Shown: piece after piece, positions 1 to 8,293 of the stretch
Layout: each line of letters opens with the position of its first letter
Position numbering within the stretch: the stretch's first letter is position 1
From: Acidobacteriota bacterium
GTDB lineage: Bacteria; Acidobacteriota; Vicinamibacteria; Vicinamibacterales; UBA2999
Assembly: GCA_030697165.1 (NCBI GenBank)
Contig: JAUYQQ010000002.1
Location: 186,001-250,000 of the forward strand
Direction: 5' to 3'
Length of the DNA: 64,000 nt
The notes under the pieces: model-generated
Database searches by the model: none
What the model was told of the DNA's origin: nothing
The model's input: the letters and a program-made list of their open reading frames with translations, nothing else
Position numbers and translations under genes: made by a program

Positions 1-2439
1 GCGCGCGTCGAAGGCGGCCTGCCGGCCGGTCCCAAGGGCCGCATCGGTCTGGCGATCTACCGCGCCAATCCGAACGTGCTCTACGCGGTGGCCGAAATCC
101 CCGGCGAGAACGGCGTCTACCGGACCGACGATGCGGGCGGGAGCTGGCGCAAGCTGAGCGACGTCAACCCGCGGCCGATGTACTTCAGCCAGATCCGCAT
201 CGACCCGCAGACCGACTCGCGCATTTACGTCTTGGGTGTACAGCTCCACATCTCGGACGATGGCGGGCGGACCTTCCGAAATGACGGCGCGGCGCGCATC
301 CACGTGGATCACCATGCCATGTGGATCAACCCGGCCAACCCGAAGCACATCGTGATCGGCAACGACGGGGGCGTCAGCATTTCGTACGACCGCTCGGCGA
401 CCTGGGGCTGGATGCCCAACCTGCTCGGCGCGCAGTCGTACCACGTCGAGTTCGACATGCAGACGCCGTATCACGTGTGCACCGGCCTGCAGGACAACAA
501 CACCTGGTGTGGGCCGAGCGCGGTGCGCACCAACAGCGGCATCCACAACGACAACTGGTACGTCATCAACGGCGGCGACGGCTTCCAGCCCTTGATGGAC
601 CCCACCGATGCACGCATCGTCTATGCCGAGTCGCAGGACGGCCGCATGAGCCGCGTGGACCGCCAGACCAACGAGCGGCAGGTGATTCGGCCCGAGCCGG
701 CGGAACTGAAGCCGGGTGAGGCGCCGTACCGGTTCAACTGGGACACCGCGATGCAATTGTCGCCGTTTGACGCCTCGACCATCTACATCGGCGCCAACAT
801 GGTGCTGAAGTCCACCGATCGCGGGCGCTCGTACCAGCCGATCAGTCCCGACCTGACGACCAACACCGATCGCGAGACCCTGTCGATCATGGGTGTCGCG
901 GGTCCCGATGTTCGCATTGCCAAGAACGACGGCGTCGGCTCGTTCGGCAACATCGTCACCCTCGAGGAATCGGCCGCGCGGCAGGGCGTGGTGTGGGTGG
1001 GCAGTGACGACGGTGTGGTGAGCGTCACGCAGGATGCCGGCAAGACCTGGACCAACGTCACGTCAAAGATCTCCGGCGTGCCGAAGTGGACCTACGTGTC
1101 CGACGTCGTGCCCTCGCGCTCGGCCCCGGCCACCGCGTACGTGTCGTTCGACGGCCACCGTGGTGGCGACTTCAACACCTATGTCTTCGCCACCACCGAT
1201 TACGGCGCCACGTGGCGCTCGATTGTCAGCAACCTGCCGAAGGGCGAGGTCGTCCGCGGCCTGGCCGAGGATCGCAAGAACGCCGACATTCTGTATCTCG
1301 GCACCGAAACCGGCCTGTGGGTGTCACTCAACCGGGGCGGCCAGTGGACGCGCATCAAGGCCAACCTGCCGACGATGCCGATCTATGAAATCAAGCAGCA
1401 TCCGCGCGACAACGACCTGATTCTGGGCAGCCACGCGCGTGGCATCTGGATTCTCGATGACGTCACGCCGATCCAGCAGTGGGCGAAGTCGGAAGGCGCC
1501 GACGCGTTCCTGTTCGACGCCGAGCCGGCGGCGATCATGAATCCCGCGAACGATCAGATGAAAGGCTTCGAAGGCGATCGACTGTTCCTCGGTCAGAACC
1601 CGGTGGCGGGCGCGACGCTGGCCTACCGGCTCAAGGGCGATGCGAAGGACGTCAAGTTCATCATCAAGGATGGCCGCGGCGACGTCGTGCGCGAACTGTC
1701 GGGCGAGGTCGTGCGAGATGCCAACAAGGCGGGCCTCAACATCCTGAAATGGGATCTGCGGGTGCAGCCGCTGGTGCCGGTGCCGCCGCCTCCTGGGGCT
1801 GGTGGGGCTGGTGGGGCGGGTGGGGGTGGTGGGGGATTCGGTGGCGGCGGCAACAACGGTCCGTACGTGCTGCCGGGCACCTACAAGGCGACGCTGAACG
1901 TGAACGGCCGCGACGCCCAGACGATCGACGTGGTGGTGAAGGGCGACCCCGAGATCCAGATCACCGACGCCGATCGCCGGATGTGGTTCGACACCGCGAG
2001 AGACCTGCACGATCAGCAGGCTAAGGCCAACGCCGCAGCCGAGATGGTGCAGACCGCGTTCGCGCAGGTTGGCGTGTTGCAGCAGCAAACGCGCGGCGCC
2101 ACGCTGTCGCCGAACGTCAAGCAGCAGCTTGATGCGGTGGTGAAGGAGTTCGAAGCGGTTCGCCGGCGGCTGGGCCTCGGCCAGCAGGGCTTCGGTGGCG
2201 GGGGCGGCGGCAACACCGAGAACGTGCGCGGCCGCATCGGCCAGCTAAAGAACGCCGTGATGAACGCGACCGCGACGCCGACCAACACCCAACTGATGCA
2301 GATCCGCGAGGTGAAGGCGGCGCTGCCCGGAGTGATCGATCAGGCGAACGCGGTGGTGGCCAAGGTGCCAGGACTGGTGAAGGAGATGGTCGGTTCCGGG
2401 GCGTTGTTCCCGGCGATCAAGCCGGTGCCGAAGGGGTAG
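1..2439 (+). CDS. VPS10/sortilin-like BNR-repeat protein, 5' truncated
   Basis: The reading frame is open from base 1, so the true start lies upstream; 812 residues are present. Repeated Asp-box/BNR motifs of the type S/T-x-D-x-G-x-x-W/F are visible (TDDAGGSW, SDDGGRTF, TDRGRSY, TQDAGKTW, TTDYGATW), as in the beta-propellers of the VPS10/sortilin and exo-sialidase superfamilies. The propeller ends near HARGIWILDD. A Pro/Gly-rich linker follows (bases about 1780-1855), then a domain of beta strands and helices with a second Gly-rich stretch near base 2195. Such proteins are common in Acidobacteriota, usually annotated 'glycosyl hydrolase' although activity is rarely shown. They are generally exported, but the signal peptide would be outside the window. 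Family assignment is firm; function is not. Confidence 0.85.
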   Translation, partial: ARVEGGLPAGPKGRIGLAIYRANPNVLYAVAEIPGENGVYRTDDAGGSWRKLSDVNPRPMYFSQIRIDPQTDSRIYVLGVQLHISDDGGRTFRNDGAARIHVDHHAMWINPANPKHIVIGNDGGVSISYDRSATWGWMPNLLGAQSYHVEFDMQTPYHVCTGLQDNNTWCGPSAVRTNSGIHNDNWYVINGGDGFQPLMDPTDARIVYAESQDGRMSRVDRQTNERQVIRPEPAELKPGEAPYRFNWDTAMQLSPFDASTIYIGANMVLKSTDRGRSYQPISPDLTTNTDRETLSIMGVAGPDVRIAKNDGVGSFGNIVTLEESAARQGVVWVGSDDGVVSVTQDAGKTWTNVTSKISGVPKWTYVSDVVPSRSAPATAYVSFDGHRGGDFNTYVFATTDYGATWRSIVSNLPKGEVVRGLAEDRKNADILYLGTETGLWVSLNRGGQWTRIKANLPTMPIYEIKQHPRDNDLILGSHARGIWILDDVTPIQQWAKSEGADAFLFDAEPAAIMNPANDQMKGFEGDRLFLGQNPVAGATLAYRLKGDAKDVKFIIKDGRGDVVRELSGEVVRDANKAGLNILKWDLRVQPLVPVPPPPGAGGAGGAGGGGGGFGGGGNNGPYVLPGTYKATLNVNGRDAQTIDVVVKGDPEIQITDADRRMWFDTARDLHDQQAKANAAAEMVQTAFAQVGVLQQQTRGATLSPNVKQQLDAVVKEFEAVRRRLGLGQQGFGGGGGGNTENVRGRIGQLKNAVMNATATPTNTQLMQIREVKAALPGVIDQANAVVAKVPGLVKEMVGSGALFPAIKPVPKG

Positions 2440-2464
2440 GCGCTAGCGCGTTGGGGCTCGGCGC

Positions 2465-2494
2465 TTCCACCTTCGCCAAGGCTACGGCGGACAT
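2465..2494. repeat. Short palindromic intergenic repeat
   Basis: An imperfect inverted repeat with outer arms TCCACC/GGCGGA and inner arms GCC/GGC lies between two genes. It resembles the repeat at 5185-5217 in length, arm sequence (TCCACC and ACGGnGGAC) and intergenic position. I read both as members of a REP-like family, not as terminators, since no T-run follows. Confidence 0.5.
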
Positions 2495-2515
2495 GTCGCG
2501 GAGGGGTTGATTTTG

Positions 2516-2935
2516 ATGCCGACGCGGATTTACTTGAGCGGCCAGTTTGAAGACGGGGCGAGGCTGTGCGAAGTCCGCCAGCAATTGCAAGAGGCCCGCT
2601 ACTGCGTGACGTCGCGATGGCTCGATTCAGCCGCGGCCGGGCCGGCGACGGCGCAGGCGTCCGACCCGGGAGCCGAGACCCGGCTCAGCGGCATCGCGCG
2701 GCAGGATTTCGAGGACATCGACCGGTCCGACCTGGTAGTGGTCTTCAACCCTGCGGAGGCGTGTAGCATCGGCCGTGGCGGCCGGCACGTCGAGACCGGC
2801 TATGCGCTGGCCCGCGGCAAGCGGGTAATCGTGGTCGGAGCCCGGGGCAATGTATTCCACTGGCTGCCTGAGATCACGGTCGTGCCCGACTGGCCCGCAC
2901 TGCTGTCGTTGCTTGCGGCGGTGGAGCGTGCGTGA
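2516..2935 (+). CDS. Nucleoside 2-deoxyribosyltransferase-like protein
   Basis: A 139-residue protein. ATG 2516 is chosen because GAGGGG at 2501-2506 lies 9 nt upstream; a TTG at 2507 is in frame but overlaps that site. The N-terminal beta strand RIYLSGQF and the later segments SDLVVVFNP and GGRHVETGYALARGKRVIVVG match the small nucleoside 2-deoxyribosyltransferase-like fold, in which a nucleotide-binding strand-loop is followed by a catalytic Glu (here the Glu in HVETG). Family members transfer deoxyribose between bases or hydrolyse nucleotides; many are uncharacterised. No signal peptide, so cytoplasmic. It stands alone between the BNR-repeat gene and a small membrane protein. Fold likely; substrate unknown. 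Confidence 0.65.
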   Translation: MPTRIYLSGQFEDGARLCEVRQQLQEARYCVTSRWLDSAAAGPATAQASDPGAETRLSGIARQDFEDIDRSDLVVVFNPAEACSIGRGGRHVETGYALARGKRVIVVGARGNVFHWLPEITVVPDWPALLSLLAAVERA

Positions 2936-2984
2936 CCTCGTCATCCGCTTGCCGCCAGGCCCGCTCTCTCTTCGAGCGGTCATG

Positions 2985-2990
2985 TATGAT
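2985..2990 (+). promoter_or_regulatory. -10-like box TATGAT
   Basis: TATGAT lies 9 nt upstream of the in-frame TTG at 3000, and no Shine-Dalgarno sequence precedes that codon. This favours a leaderless or nearly leaderless transcript and a TTG start. No good -35 is seen at the usual spacing. Confidence 0.4.
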
Positions 2991-2999
2991 TGCGACGCC

Positions 3000-3278
3000 T
3001 TGACTAGCCAACTACGTGGAGTGCTATCAATCGCCACACGCGTCATCGCGATTGGTTGCGCAATCGCCTCCGCGACACTTGCCGTCTACTGCGTAATGCT
3101 GGTCTATGCGGCCGCGACTTTCGGGCATGACAGTCTCCCTGGTCCTGCAGTGCTGGCCATGGTGGCGGTGGGCGTGGGGCTGGGAGCGGTGCTCTGCGGA
3201 GGTCTGTCGCGCGCGCTTTGGAAGGTGAGCCAGCGACCGGGGAATTCCGCACGGTCCGACGACAGGTTCCGGCCCTGA
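3000..3278 (+). CDS. Small two-helix membrane protein
   Basis: A 92-residue hypothetical protein. Two hydrophobic segments can be read: about residues 11-36 and about 48-68, followed by a basic, polar tail. The start is uncertain: ATG at 2982 is also in frame, but a TATGAT box overlaps it almost directly, which points to TTG 3000. I do not recognise a family. The gene lies between the deoxyribosyltransferase-like gene and the DinB-like gene, all on the plus strand but with gaps that do not force an operon. It could be a non-coding gap with an accidental frame; two well-formed transmembrane segments argue against that. Confidence 0.45.
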   Translation: MTSQLRGVLSIATRVIAIGCAIASATLAVYCVMLVYAAATFGHDSLPGPAVLAMVAVGVGLGAVLCGGLSRALWKVSQRPGNSARSDDRFRP

Positions 3279-3297
3279 GCGGTGAATAGATCTAACA

Positions 3298-3786
3298 ATG
3301 ACAGACACGAACACCTCAGATCCCCTTCGACTGCAGCTCGCGCGCGTCCTCGACTGGGAAGAGGCGCACGTTGGGTTCGACAAGGCCATCGACGGCCTGC
3401 CGCCGGATCAGCGAGGGGCGTTGGCGCCCGGCATCGCGTACTCCGTCTGGCAGCTGGTTGAGCACATGCGCCTTGCGCAGGTCGACGTGCTCGACTTCTG
3501 CCTGAACCCGAACTACGTGCACGCGATGAAGTGGCCGGACGACTACTGGCCGCAGGCCGCGCCGGCCTATGCGCAGGCGTGGGACGACAGCGTGGCCGGC
3601 TTCAAGGCGGACCGCGAGCGGCTCAAGGACCTGGTGCGAGATGAGGCCGTCGATCTCCACGCGCTGGTCCCGAAGGGCACAGGACACCAGTCCTACCTGC
3701 GCGCCATCCTCTTGATGGCCGATCACAACGCGTATCATCTCGGCCAGATCGTCGCCGTGCGGCGTGCGTTGGGGCTGTGGGGATGA
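3298..3786 (+). CDS. DinB-like metal-binding protein (DinB_2)
   Basis: A 162-residue four-helix-bundle protein of the DinB/YfiT superfamily. The expected metal triad is visible as His56 (in QLVEHMR), His143 and His147 (in ADHNAYHLGQ). The last of these motifs is the diagnostic C-terminal signature of the family. Members include thiol-dependent S-transferases acting with mycothiol or bacillithiol, and many uncharacterised DNA-damage-induced proteins. No export signal, so cytoplasmic. The start ATG at 3298 is preceded by an A/T-rich stretch and not a clear Shine-Dalgarno. Family assignment is confident; substrate is unknown. Confidence 0.85.
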   Translation: MTDTNTSDPLRLQLARVLDWEEAHVGFDKAIDGLPPDQRGALAPGIAYSVWQLVEHMRLAQVDVLDFCLNPNYVHAMKWPDDYWPQAAPAYAQAWDDSVAGFKADRERLKDLVRDEAVDLHALVPKGTGHQSYLRAILLMADHNAYHLGQIVAVRRALGLWG

Positions 3787-3868
3787 TGGGTGCAGAATCG
3801 CCAAATGGCTCAGACAGGTGGAGGCGCTCATGACGCGCCGCGGTCACGCTTCGCAACGACCCGCAGTG

Positions 3869-3874
3869 TAGACT
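3869..3874 (+). promoter_or_regulatory. -10-like box TAGACT
   Basis: TAGACT ends 7 nt before ATG 3882 with no Shine-Dalgarno between them. The position suggests a leaderless mRNA for the DUF3500 gene. Confidence 0.4.
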
Positions 3875-3881
3875 TGCCGTC

Positions 3882-5069
3882 ATGAGAAGGCTGCTCACCC
3901 ACACCCTCGTGATCGGCACGATGCTTGGCGCCTGGGCGTTTGCGGAGCAAACCAGTCCAGAGCAGCGCTCGCGCGCGCTCGAAGTCAAGGAACTGGCCGT
4001 GCCGTTCAAGGGCATCACCGCCAACGGGCAGGTCGAGCCGGGTCTGTTCAGCCTCAAGTCCACGGGCGTCTCTACCGAGCCGGTGCGCAAGGCGGCCGAG
4101 ACCTTCCTGGCCTCGCTCACGGCGGAGCAGCGCCAGAAGTCGACCTTTGCGCACGATTCCGACGAGTGGCGCAGCTGGGCCAACCAGAGTTCCTATTGGG
4201 CGCGCGGCGTCAGCTTCGGTGAGATGAGCGACGCTCAACGCGAGGCGGCGCTCGGGATGATGCGGGCCAGCCTCAGCGCCCGCGGCCTGACATTGACCGA
4301 GAACATCAGGAAGCTGAACCACACGCTCGGTGAATTGCAGAACAACGACTTCACCGCGCACAACGAGGGCCGGTATCACCTGACCGTGATGGGCGCGCCG
4401 TCGGCGACCGAACCGTGGGGCTGGCAGTTCGACGGCCATCACGGCATCGTCAACTACTTCGTGCTGGGCGACCAGGTGGTGATGTCACCCCTGTTTGTCG
4501 GATCCGAGCCGGTGGTGGCGAAGAGCGGGAAATATGCGGGCACCGAGATCCTGATCGACGAAGCGCGCAAGGGCCTGGCGCTGGTGAACGCGCTCACCGA
4601 GGCGCAACGCAGCCAGGCGGTACTGAACGTCGCGAAGACCGGCAACAACATCCTGACGCAGGCGTGGCAGGACAACGTCGTGCTCGACTATGCCGGTGTG
4701 CGGGGGAGCGACTTGAACGGCTCACAACGGCAGGCGCTGCTGGATTTGATCGAGCAGTACGTGGGCAACATGCGCGAAGGCCATGCAGCGGTGCGGATGG
4801 CAGAGGTCAAAGCGCATCTCGATCGCACCTATTTTGCGTGGATCGGCAAGACCGACGCCGACGCCGTGTTCTACTACCGCGTGCACAGCCCCGTGCTGTT
4901 GATCGAGTTCGATCACCAGACGCCGGTGGGCCTGCGTCACTTGTATCCGCCGGGCGTGCCGTTTCGGGAGCACATTCATGCCGTGATGCGTACCCCGAAC
5001 GGCAACGACTACGGCAAGGATCTATTGCGGCAGCATTACCAGCGGCATCCCCACGTCGCAGCGCAGTAA
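3882..5069 (+). CDS. Secreted DUF3500-domain protein
   Basis: A 395-residue protein with an N-terminal signal peptide of about 21 residues ending near AFA/EQT. The remainder matches DUF3500: a helical N-terminal part, then the signature WGWQFDGHHGIVNYFV around residue 180, and a C-terminal half with YRVHSPVLLIEFDHQ and the closing GNDYGKDLLRQHY. DUF3500 proteins are widespread in soil bacteria and have no established activity; conserved His/Asp in the FDGHH and EFDHQ motifs could bind a metal or substrate (inference). The gene is monocistronic, with a repeat-containing gap downstream. Family call is confident; role unknown. Confidence 0.85.
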   Translation: MRRLLTHTLVIGTMLGAWAFAEQTSPEQRSRALEVKELAVPFKGITANGQVEPGLFSLKSTGVSTEPVRKAAETFLASLTAEQRQKSTFAHDSDEWRSWANQSSYWARGVSFGEMSDAQREAALGMMRASLSARGLTLTENIRKLNHTLGELQNNDFTAHNEGRYHLTVMGAPSATEPWGWQFDGHHGIVNYFVLGDQVVMSPLFVGSEPVVAKSGKYAGTEILIDEARKGLALVNALTEAQRSQAVLNVAKTGNNILTQAWQDNVVLDYAGVRGSDLNGSQRQALLDLIEQYVGNMREGHAAVRMAEVKAHLDRTYFAWIGKTDADAVFYYRVHSPVLLIEFDHQTPVGLRHLYPPGVPFREHIHAVMRTPNGNDYGKDLLRQHYQRHPHVAAQ

Positions 5070-5184
5070 GAGGAACTCTGGAAGAATCTTCGCCCAAGCC
5101 AGCAGAAACAATTGGGTAGAGGTAGGAGTGGGGCCTCGGGAAGTGGGCCTGCCAACCGTAGCTCCGAATTGACTGGGAGGGGAG

Positions 5185-5217
5185 GTCCACCTACGCGGCT
5201 TCGCCGCTACGGTGGAC
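5185..5217. repeat. Hairpin repeat, REP-like
   Basis: Arms GTCCACC (5185-5191) and GGTGGAC (5211-5217) enclose a second pair GCGGC/GCCGC around a TTC loop. The element lies between the DUF3500 gene and the 3' end of a convergent kinase gene. It has no T-run and resembles the repeat at 2465-2494. It might still help terminate transcription from either side. Confidence 0.5.
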
Positions 5218-5268
5218 AACCTCCGCCTGGATCATGGAGCGGAGGATCTTCGCGCAGCGCAGAGCGTT

Positions 5269-7977
5269 TCAGCTGCGCGTGGACAAGCGGGACAGCTCGT
5301 CGCCCCAGCCCTGGACGAGGATGAACTCGCGCGCGGTCTCTTTCTCCACGTCCTCGTCCCTGACCATCAGGAATCGCAGACCGTCAGGCGTGACGTCGTA
5401 GTTGGACGAGGTCAGGCCGGGGGGACCGCACGAGCTACTCATACCGTGCGAGTAGCTGCCCTTCCACAATAGCTCGGGCCGACCGTTGACGAAGTCCGGA
5501 CCGGCCGCAAGCGGAACCACCATCATGCTGTCGCCATTGCGATAGAACAACTCGCGGCCGTCTCGTCTCCAGACCGGATCGGTACCACCTTCGGTCGAGA
5601 CCTGGGTCGTGGGTCCTGGTCCGGGAAAGGCCCGAACGTACACTTGAGGCCGCCCGGTTTCGTTCGTGCAATAGGCGAGATAGCGGCCGTCCGGCGAGAT
5701 CTTGGGCGACCCCTGCGCGTACCGGGAATCGTCGAGCGGCCGGGGCTTCTGATCGCCGTCGAGCGAGATCACCGCGATCTTCGGCGGCGCTGAGGTCTGC
5801 AGGTTCATCGTGAACACGATCGCACGGCCATCCGGCGAGTAAGACCCCGGACTTTGGGATATGTCTGTCGTGAGGACCTGCTTGGCGGGGGCGCTGCGGT
5901 CGGCGGGTACTTCGAATAAGCGGAAGCGCCCCATCGGCCCCGAACGATAGCCAATCCGAAGTCCATCCGGCGACCAGACGGGCCAGTGGCTGACGCCGTC
6001 GGCGGTGAGGTTCGAGAACACGCCACTGCGGAAGTCATAGACGTGCACATCGTGATCGGGTCCCTCGACCTCGATCGCCAACCGTGTCGCGTCAGGCGAG
6101 AGGCGCGGATGGAGAAAGGCTCGCGGCGGCAGCGAAAGTGGCTCGGGACGGCCGCTGCGATCAACCCAGTGCAGTGTACGGGACCCGCCGACCGCGCGGC
6201 CAGGGACGTAGACGAGGTCGCCCGTCAGTGAAATCTCGAAGTTCGCGACACCCGAGTTACGACTCATCAGCACGCCTTCCAGCACCATCACCGGCTGGCC
6301 GGTGACTTCCAGCCGGTTCAGATCGAAAGGGACCGCGAACAGACTGCCGTTGCGCGCGTAGACGACGTGGCCCGTGGGTGAATAACACGGGCTAGTACCG
6401 CCCTGGATCAGCACCCGTCTTTCGCCCGTCCGCAGCGAGACAACCACGATCTGGGCATCGTCGAATGATTCGCTGTCAACCGTTCCGACTGTGAGCAGCA
6501 TGGCCGTGCCGCCAGGGAGCGCGTGCGGAAACTTGAAGAGGCGTTCACCGCGATCGAGATCGATCTTCACCACCGAGACGGGATCGCCGCCCGCGGCCGC
6601 GACGCGAACCAGTCCTCCCGGCACGGCCGGGACGAAATAGATCATGTCGTCGGCCGCCCAAGTCGCTCCTGCGAAATTTTCGGTGCGGCAAAGCGTCGTC
6701 GCTCCACCGCCGCTCAGCGCGACCTTCTGCAGTCGCCACGGGGCGTCGGTCGTGAAATAGCCCACCCAACGAGAGTCGTGCGAGAAGAACGGCACGCCGC
6801 GAGCACCTTCCACAAGCGGTCGCATTTCCAGGTCGCCTTTCGACCGGATGAAGATGTTGGCGGCGTTGCCTTGCGGCACCGGGTTGCAGGCCAAGTACGT
6901 CCCGTCCGGCGAGATGGCGACCCGCTTGTTGAAGCCGACCGTAATGACACTTGCGCCCGGCAACGGGATCGCGAAGCGTCCCAGCTTGCGCGGCGTGGCG
7001 TCGTTGCGATAGCGGCTGACGGCCAGCAGGCCCGTCGCCGCCGCGCCGGCCGCAGCACCGGCCACTGCGGCGATTGCGGTCCTCCGAGTGACGGCCGTGG
7101 GCTGCTCTTGAGGGACGTGGCCAGCAGGCGCGCCTCTTGCGTCGTCGAGTTCGATGCGGGCGTCGCCGATATCGCGCAAGCGGCGCTTGCTGTCCTTCTC
7201 GAGGCTACGGCGCAAGAGCACATGAATGTTGGCTGGCAAATCAGGCGGCAGGGCTTCCCAGTCCGGGTCCCGAGTCAGAATGCCGGCGATCGTGTCTGAC
7301 AGCGTCTCACCGCCAAAGGGCCGCCGCCCGGACAGCATCTCGAAGAGCACGCATCCAAACGCCCAGATATCGGTACGCTTGTCGACCGGTCGCCCGCGCG
7401 CCTGTTCAGGGCTCATGTACGCGGCGGTTCCGAGCACCACGCCCGCCTCGGTGTTCGCGGTCGTGACCATTGACAAATCGGGCTCTGGGCCATCCGCAGA
7501 CACGGCTTTGGCCAGCCCGAAGTCGAGAAGCTTCACGGTGCCGTCAGGAGTGATCTTGACGTTGGCGGGCTTCAGGTCACGGTGGATGACGCCCTTCTCA
7601 TGCGCCGCCTCGAGACCGTCGGCGATCTGCCTTGCGACTCCGATTGCCTCAGAAAGCGGCAGCGAGCTGTTCGCCAGGCGCTCCGCAAGTGTGGATCCTT
7701 CGACGAGCTCCAGGATGAGCGCGGGCACTCCGTTCGTCTCTTCGAGGCCATGAATGTGCGCGATGTTCGGATCATTCAGCGACGCAAGAACCTGGGCCTC
7801 GCGGCGGAGCCGCGCCAGCCGCTCAATGTCACCTGCGAGATGCTGTGGCAGGACCTTGATGGCGACGTCGCGATTGAGCCTCTCATCGCGCGCGCGGTAG
7901 ACCTCGCCCATGCCACCGTGGCCGAGAAGCGACACAACTTCATAGGGTCCGAGCCTGGTTCCGCGTTGAAGGGTCAT
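5269..7977 (-). CDS. Transmembrane Ser/Thr kinase with TolB-like repeats
   Basis: A 902-residue Hanks-type kinase. The glycine loop is at residues 19-24 (GHGGMG), Lys41 is in VAIK, the catalytic loop IHRDLKPAN has Asp134, DFG has Asp152 and the APE-equivalent Glu is 191, so the kinase looks active. A hydrophobic Ala/Gly-rich segment around residues 300-322 is the single transmembrane helix. The C-terminal part is a beta-propeller of WD40-like/TolB repeats (recurring SPDG and SxDGR motifs), placed outside the cytoplasm by this topology. The architecture is typical of Acidobacteriota and implies signal sensing by the propeller. The gene is single, with a gap upstream. A second copy of the same architecture lies at 13955. 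Ligand and targets are unknown. Confidence 0.93.
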   Translation of the reverse strand: MTLQRGTRLGPYEVVSLLGHGGMGEVYRARDERLNRDVAIKVLPQHLAGDIERLARLRREAQVLASLNDPNIAHIHGLEETNGVPALILELVEGSTLAERLANSSLPLSEAIGVARQIADGLEAAHEKGVIHRDLKPANVKITPDGTVKLLDFGLAKAVSADGPEPDLSMVTTANTEAGVVLGTAAYMSPEQARGRPVDKRTDIWAFGCVLFEMLSGRRPFGGETLSDTIAGILTRDPDWEALPPDLPANIHVLLRRSLEKDSKRRLRDIGDARIELDDARGAPAGHVPQEQPTAVTRRTAIAAVAGAAAGAAATGLLAVSRYRNDATPRKLGRFAIPLPGASVITVGFNKRVAISPDGTYLACNPVPQGNAANIFIRSKGDLEMRPLVEGARGVPFFSHDSRWVGYFTTDAPWRLQKVALSGGGATTLCRTENFAGATWAADDMIYFVPAVPGGLVRVAAAGGDPVSVVKIDLDRGERLFKFPHALPGGTAMLLTVGTVDSESFDDAQIVVVSLRTGERRVLIQGGTSPCYSPTGHVVYARNGSLFAVPFDLNRLEVTGQPVMVLEGVLMSRNSGVANFEISLTGDLVYVPGRAVGGSRTLHWVDRSGRPEPLSLPPRAFLHPRLSPDATRLAIEVEGPDHDVHVYDFRSGVFSNLTADGVSHWPVWSPDGLRIGYRSGPMGRFRLFEVPADRSAPAKQVLTTDISQSPGSYSPDGRAIVFTMNLQTSAPPKIAVISLDGDQKPRPLDDSRYAQGSPKISPDGRYLAYCTNETGRPQVYVRAFPGPGPTTQVSTEGGTDPVWRRDGRELFYRNGDSMMVVPLAAGPDFVNGRPELLWKGSYSHGMSSSCGPPGLTSSNYDVTPDGLRFLMVRDEDVEKETAREFILVQGWGDELSRLSTRS

Positions 7978-8187
7978 GCCGTTCCCTCAGCGAGCCGCGT
8001 GTGACGAACGAGCCTGCACTGGCGTAAGCGTTCCGTTGGCGAAGTCTACACTGGAACCACAGCCATTACTGTGCCGACCCGCCCCCCCGGGCCCATGCCC
8101 TCGGCAAGCTTCGAGGACCATCGCGACCGATGGTCAGTCTTCTCCAGGACATTCTTGAAAACCGCCAGTCGCCCAAGGCTAAGGAGG
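7978..8187. other. Gap upstream of the kinase, no gene seen
   Basis: This stretch holds no convincing open frame. It would carry the promoter of the minus-strand kinase, but I could not assign boxes. It ends directly at the tRNA fragment at 8188, so it may be the scar of an inserted and lost element. Confidence 0.4.
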
Positions 8188-8232
8188 TGGTGGACCAGAC
8201 CGGGATCGAACCGATGACATCAACGCCGTGAA
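8188..8232 (-). tRNA. 3' half of a tRNA gene (Val-CAC-like), fragment
   Basis: Read on the minus strand, the end of a tRNA is unmistakable: acceptor strand CTGGTCC, discriminator A and encoded CCA (8188-8198), a five-pair T stem ACCGG/CCGAT around the seven-base loop TTCGATC (8199-8215), and a five-base variable region. Upstream of that sit CGTTG and the loop bases TTCACGG, which read as anticodon CAC. The sequence then departs from any tRNA: the 5' partner CAACG, the D arm and the 5' acceptor strand are absent. It cannot fold as a full tRNA and is not functional. Such 3' fragments typically mark tyrosine-recombinase integration sites. The isotype is tentative; Glu-UUC was considered and fits the variable region less well. 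Confidence 0.75.
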
Positions 8233-8293
8233 TTCGCGTCCCCAGGAGCGAGCAGAGCGAGCGACCCCACCAGCGGCGGAGCCGCGAGCCCTC
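8233..8293. repeat. G+C-rich repeat with GAGCGAG motifs
   Basis: The stretch contains GAGCGAGC twice and then GCGGCGGAGCCGCGAGCCC, ending at the stop of the M3 peptidase gene. The closing motif resembles that in the repeat at 13834-13905, and the GAGCGAG word recurs in the in-frame insertion at 32893-32938. It lies exactly at the broken edge of the tRNA fragment. Confidence 0.4.

Noticed and set aside
1780-1855. Tandem repeat or recombination site in the first gene
   Set aside because: The Gly/Pro codon run is a low-complexity protein linker without a constant repeat unit.
8188-8232. Functional tRNA, or a tRNA-Glu (UUC) reading
   Set aside because: The 5' half is missing, so it cannot fold. 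Reading the anticodon as TTC forces a seven-base variable region, while Val-CAC gives the normal five.
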